Shown here piece after piece: positions 6,161 to 6,328 of a stretch of DNA of 6,328 nt. This stretch comes from an uncultured Clostridia bacterium (GTDB taxonomy: Bacteria; Bacillota; Clostridia; TANB77; CAG-508): NCBI GenBank assembly GCA_947632745.1, contig CANRQH010000076.1:1-6328 (forward strand), given 5' to 3'. Each line of letters begins with the position of its first letter. Positions within the stretch are counted from its first letter, which is position 1. A program made the translations under genes and the position numbers. The notes below the pieces were generated by a model that worked only from the letters and a program-made list of their open reading frames with translations, was not told the DNA's origin and ran no database searches.

Positions 6161-6170
6161 AAAATTTAAG

Positions 6171-6185
6171 AAGGAGGAAAAAATG
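6171..6185 (+). promoter_or_regulatory. Near-perfect ribosome-binding site of the prepilin-like ORF
   Basis: AAGGAGG (6171-6177) is five bases before the ATG at 6183, the strongest Shine-Dalgarno sequence in the window. It shows that the short ORF has, or had, a genuine start. Confidence 0.8.
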
Positions 6186-6314
6186 AGAAGGACATTTAAG
6201 AAAAAAGTTTACAAAGAAAACAAAGGTATAACCCTAATAGCGTTAGTGGTTACAATAGTACTAAATTGCTCGTGCCTCGCAATGGAACAAATGAATAAAT
6301 TTGAAAAAATATAG
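6183..6314 (+). pseudogene. Truncated prepilin-like ORF (type IV pilin N-terminal signal, then unrelated tail)
   Basis: The 43-residue ORF begins MRRTFKKKVYKENKGITLIALVVTIVL, written here in parts: a basic leader of 14 residues, then Gly15 and the hydrophobic start ITLIALVVTIV. This matches the prepilin N-terminal cleavage and methylation motif common in clostridial pilin-like surface proteins, where prepilin peptidase cuts after the Gly. In relatives the hydrophobic helix goes on for about 20 residues, then a globular domain. Here it breaks after VTIVL (base about 6263) into NCSCLAMEQMNKFEKI and stops at 6312-6314. The tail is more GC-rich than its surroundings at 6268-6280 and contains small inverted repeats. 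Possible readings are a remnant gene, a recombination or insertion junction, or a contig-end artefact. A true small peptide is possible but less likely. The usual Glu at position +5 is absent, as is common in this clostridial subgroup. Confidence 0.6.
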
Positions 6315-6328
6315 AATCTCTTGTATAA

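Larger units (their letters stand above)
5773..6182. other. Divergent intergenic region of about 410 bp without a supported gene
   Basis: This stretch lies between the - strand capA-like gene and the + strand prepilin-like ORF. It holds candidate promoters in both directions, the AAAATGTCC repeats, the 13-bp tandem array, an inverted pair TTGGCAA (5921-5927) / TTGCCAA (5995-6001) of which the second overlaps the -35 box, and a leader with two inverted repeats. The open frame on the - strand at 5887-6075 is only low-complexity Phe/Leu/Ile sequence and is not taken as a gene. Confidence 0.7.

Noticed and set aside
6030..6182. c-di-GMP riboswitch in the leader of the prepilin-like ORF
   Set aside because: Such riboswitches often control clostridial pili, but the conserved GC-rich core motifs are absent from this A/T-rich leader.

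Overview
The window is very AT-rich and looks like a low-GC Gram-positive, Clostridia-like chromosome or an integrated element in one. Shine-Dalgarno sites are strong (AAGGAG, AAGGAGG). Promoters are sigma-A-like with 17-nt spacers. The gene families (PrgI-type T4SS subunit, two-repeat DnaD, DnaC/DnaI helicase loader, CapA-type protein) are typical of Firmicutes. Trp is written TGG and TGA acts as a stop, for example at the end of dnaD, so the standard bacterial code applies and not the Mycoplasma code.

Region 1 (1-2329, + strand) is the 3' part of a type IV secretion/conjugation gene cluster. It holds the C-terminal part of a VirD4/TraG-type coupling ATPase, cut by the window edge, then a small VirB2-like pilin subunit, a VirB6/TrbL-like polytopic channel protein and a PrgI (VirB3-like) protein. 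The first two overlap and the third follows closely, so they look like one operon. Together they would form the DNA-recruiting motor and inner-membrane part of a transfer channel. The VirB4 ATPase that normally follows PrgI is not in the window.

Region 2 (2330-4460, + strand) changes function abruptly. After a weak possible terminator there is a near-consensus promoter (TTGAAA-17-TATAAT), then dnaD and dnaC, which overlap by 11 nt. DnaD remodels DNA and DnaC loads the replicative helicase, so the pair is a replication-initiation/restart module. A bidirectional hairpin terminator separates dnaC from the convergent next gene.

Region 3 (4458-5772, - strand) is a capA-like gene for a membrane-anchored protein of the PGA_cap metallophosphatase-like family. 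A one-base frameshift near 5413-5426 splits it into an N-terminal anchor piece and a nearly complete enzyme domain.

Region 4 (5773-6328) is a 410-bp intergenic stretch with divergent promoters, short repeats and a long imperfect inverted repeat in a leader. It leads into a 43-codon ORF with a strong ribosome-binding site. That ORF starts as a prepilin-like N-terminus and loses its homology inside the hydrophobic helix, as if truncated or fused to unrelated DNA near the window end.

No tRNA, rRNA, CRISPR array or complete insertion sequence was found. The best candidates for something unexpected are the T4SS/helicase-loader junction, the frameshifted capA, and the truncated prepilin-like ORF with its structured leader.
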